This document shows, one piece after another, positions 14,622-16,495 of a stretch of DNA of 16,495 nt. This DNA is from Bin87 sp034423575 (lineage in GTDB: Bacteria; Chloroflexota; Dehalococcoidia; Lucifugimonadales; UBA3495), in NCBI GenBank assembly GCA_034423575.1, contig DAOUIF010000043.1, positions 1 to 16,495 on the forward strand, read 5' to 3'. The position numbers were made by a program, and so were the translations under genes. The first letter of the stretch is position 1; every line of letters starts with the position of its first letter. Below the pieces are notes generated by a model, which saw only the letters and a program-made list of their open reading frames with translations, was not told the DNA's origin and ran no database searches.

Positions 14622-15458
14622 CTACCCGAAATTTGCCCGCTGCCCAGAAACTGGCGAATTGTTCCAGATCACGATCAGCGGTTCGGGGTGTTGCATCCGC
14701 AGTTGCTGCAGGAAGGCAGTGGCGGTCGCGGAGTTGCTGTTGCCCTCCAGTTCCGTCACTTCCACCTCCCTGGTCCCCAGGCACACCGCCGAGTAGTAGC
14801 TAACCTTCTCCCCACGGCGCGGGCTGGTGGAGTCCGTCAACGCCGGTTAGCCTTTCAGCGCCCAATTGCCCCGCAGATCAGCATCGGCCTGAAAGTGGGC
14901 CTGGTCGGCTAAGAATATCCTGGCGCCCGTCCGGCGCGCCGTCGCCGTCAGCGCCGCATACTCCCCCACGAACGTTGCCCGACGTTCCGGTCCGCCTTGA
15001 CCAACCGCTTCCGGGTACGTTTCAGCACAAACCCCAATCGATGCGGGTAGGTTCAGACAACTGCTGCGGCTCAGCGTCGGGCTAAAGTGGCCCGCTACAC
15101 CCTGCCGCACCACCTTCCAGTTCCAGTTCGACACGTTGATGCCTGCTCTCGACGGCGATTCCTGTACCGCCACCTTCAACTCCTCTCGTTGCTCCACGTC
15201 CAGCGCGGGGGAGCCACCAGTCTGCTCGAAAACCAGCGCTTTGAGACCGCCCTCGGCGAATGCCTCGACCCATTGGCCAGTGATGTGGGCATCCCGCTCC
15301 AGGGCTCGACCCACCGCGGCCGCCGTCCATCCCCGAGCCAGCAGCCACACCCCGTGCCATCGCTCCCGCTCTCGGGGTGCCGGCGCTCGGTACATTCGTC
15401 GCAGCACCTCAGTCTCGCCCAGGCGCCGCTGCTCCAGCAACTCGCCCATCTCCGTCAT
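14622..15458 (-). pseudogene. Decayed IS630-family transposase
   Basis: The minus strand encodes an IS630-like transposase broken in several ways. Residues 1-133 hold the helix-turn-helix part (WHGVWLLARGWTAAAVGRAL). At about 15050 the frame slips. In the alternative frame, 14991-15050 reads HRLGFVLKRTRKRLVKAD, a typical IS630 string, before the original frame resumes with PERRATFVGEYAAL. The first catalytic Asp is kept (Asp185 in FLADQAHF). The frame then meets a TAA (14849-14847) where relatives have an acidic codon, and continues in the same frame with TSPRRGEKVSYYSAVCL and LIVIWNNSP, where the second catalytic Asp of 'IWDN' is Asn (codon 14663-14661). The C-terminal third is not recognisable apart from a possible GALRRAAGDPHLD near 14570-14620. 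It cannot be an active element. Confidence 0.85.
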
Positions 15459-15637
15459 ACCCGACTACCCCTCAGATCTCCCAAACGACTGTCCCTTTGC
15501 CTCCTAATTCTGCCCAACACTAATGCGGGTTGCACCTCGGATTTGGTTTGGCGTCGAGACGATGGCATATTGATTTGGGGTAATATTCCCCGGCGCCAAC
15601 CGCGGCTGGAATCTGTGCGTTCCAATGCCCGCACCGT
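15459..15637. other. Gap between the IS630 remnant and the MFS gene
   Basis: No gene is supported here. GGGG-taatatt-CCCC (15577-15591) contains the hexamer TAATAT (15581-15586), 51 nt before the MFS start, which may be its -10 box or a small hairpin or operator. I could not identify terminal inverted repeats of the IS630 element. Confidence 0.3.
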
Positions 15638-16495
15638 ATGAACCAAGCGACAACTGCACACGGACTGAACCGGTACCGCTGGGTAATGGCCGCCTTGACG
15701 CTGGCGGCGCACCTGGTGTTGGGGTTCGGTCTTTTCGGAATCGCGCCGGTGCTGCCACTGGCTGTTGCGGAATATGGACTCAGCAGCACGGCGGCCGGCC
15801 TGCTGGTTTCCCTGCCCATGCTGCTGGCAGCAGCCTTTGGCATTCCAGGCGGTATGCTGGTGGCCCGCATCGGGGTCAAGCGCGCGCAGTTGATCGGCTG
15901 GATTGCCATGGCAGTCCTGGCGCTGTCGTTCCTCGCTCCGAACTTTGCCATCATGCTCTCGTTGCGTCTGGCCTACGGGCTGGGACTGGCATTGATTGTG
16001 ACCTCCACCGGCCCTTTGCTCATGGCGTGGTTCTCCCAGAGAGAAGTGCTGGTGATGAACTCCCTGAATACGGCTACGGTCAGCCTGGGAGTGGCCCTGG
16101 CCGTGGCCGGCACGGCTCCGCTGGCCGAGCTCACGGGCTGGAAAACCGCCATGTCCCTGTTCGGGGCGGTCGGACTGATCGGCGCCGCCCTGTGGCTGGT
16201 GGCGGGTCGGGATGCCCCGCTGCCTGACGCCCGGCCGGCGCGCATCTCCCTGCGAGAGACCGGGCGCGTGCTTCGTGACCGCACCGTAATCCTCCTGGTA
16301 CTCACCGACGCCGGCGTGCTGGTCCAATACACGGCGTTGACCGGCTGGCTGCCCACCTTTTACAACGAGCATCGGGATATGTCGCTGGCGGCGGCGGGTT
16401 TGGTCACCGGGATGCTGCCCTTCATCGGCGTTTTCGCCGTGCTGGCCGGCGGCGTTCTCCCGTTGCGTTTCGGCTCGGTCCGGTGGGTGTTCGTC
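15638..16495 (+). CDS. MFS transporter, N-terminal part (3' truncated)
   Basis: The frame starting at the ATG 15638 is open for 286 codons to the window end and encodes a very hydrophobic protein. It begins MNQATTAHGLNRYRWVMAAL and has about seven membrane segments within the window. Between segments 2 and 3 it carries motif A in the form GGMLVARIGVKR (71-82), characteristic of the major facilitator superfamily. WLPTFYNEHRDMSLAAAGLV in the second half resembles CynX/NimT- and nitrate/cyanate-type carriers, but the substrate is unknown. A soluble loop at about 191-215 separates the two halves. There is no clear ribosome site, and no better in-frame start occurs between 15593 and 15638. Reading frames on the other strand here are shadows of this gene. 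Confidence 0.9.
   Translation, partial: MNQATTAHGLNRYRWVMAALTLAAHLVLGFGLFGIAPVLPLAVAEYGLSSTAAGLLVSLPMLLAAAFGIPGGMLVARIGVKRAQLIGWIAMAVLALSFLAPNFAIMLSLRLAYGLGLALIVTSTGPLLMAWFSQREVLVMNSLNTATVSLGVALAVAGTAPLAELTGWKTAMSLFGAVGLIGAALWLVAGRDAPLPDARPARISLRETGRVLRDRTVILLVLTDAGVLVQYTALTGWLPTFYNEHRDMSLAAAGLVTGMLPFIGVFAVLAGGVLPLRFGSVRWVFV

Noticed and set aside
14278..14796. Plus-strand frame of 172 codons in the transposon remnant region
   Set aside because: Composite of unrelated sequence and the antisense of the IS630 remnant; no coherent protein pattern over its length.
15455..16372. Minus-strand frame of 305 codons, rich in Gln/Gly/Arg
   Set aside because: Antisense to the MFS transporter frame, which is open to the window end and shows membrane segments and motif A.
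1..16495. tRNA, rRNA or CRISPR elements
   Set aside because: No cloverleaf, rRNA core sequence or regularly spaced direct repeats were seen in any intergenic stretch.

Overview
The window is a GC-rich bacterial chromosome segment, mostly ordinary metabolic genes plus one patch of transposon debris. No rRNA, tRNA or CRISPR is visible. The mix of a Uma2-family protein, a methylcrotonyl-CoA carboxylase operon, large catabolic hydrolases and a decayed IS630-type transposase would suit an uncultured Chloroflexota-like bacterium (SAR202/Dehalococcoidia type). That assignment is a low-confidence inference; no marker gene is present.

Layout. (1) 1-1126: the 3' part of an SLC13-type permease with RCK_C domains. 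(2) 1127-1326: a gap holding a degenerate inverted-repeat element (about 1143-1235) and a TATAAT box. (3) 1327-5899: methylcrotonyl-CoA carboxylase beta subunit, a Uma2-family protein that interrupts the cluster, biotin carboxylase, and a separate BT-BCCP (biotin carrier) protein overlapping it by GTGA. Together the last two make up an alpha subunit that is one chain in most bacteria. (4) 6013-7218: a PLP fold-type I aminotransferase, which could supply the 2-oxo acid upstream of the carboxylase. (5) 7250-8062 (-) and 8270-9820 (+): an alpha/beta hydrolase and an amidohydrolase, transcribed divergently. (6) 9973-11961 and 12011-12388: a 662-residue alpha/beta hydrolase-domain protein followed by a small VOC (glyoxalase-fold) protein. 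(7) 12405-13211 (-) and 13291-14067 (-): a serine hydrolase and a double-domain carboxymuconolactone-decarboxylase-like protein, likely one operon. (8) 14068-15637: no intact gene. It holds the leader of the preceding operon, an IS3-type transposase scrap (+) and a decayed IS630-type transposase (-) with two compensating frameshifts, an in-frame stop and a lost catalytic Asp. (9) 15638-16495: the 5' part of an MFS transporter that runs off the end.

Functionally, the left half fits leucine / branched-chain acyl-CoA catabolism. The centre and right look like accessory degradation of cyclic or ester/amide compounds (hydrolases, amidohydrolase, CMD, VOC, transporters). The substrates cannot be read from the sequence.

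Several genes have a -10-like hexamer (TATAAT, TAGAAT, TAGGAT or TAATAT), three times preceded by TGn, at 34-72 nt before the start and with no recognisable -35. Most genes have a clear GGAGG ribosome binding site, which was used to choose starts. I see no convincing new multi-gene defence or mobile system. The most interesting points are the split alpha subunit with an inserted Uma2 gene, the inverted-repeat element, and the transposon graveyard.
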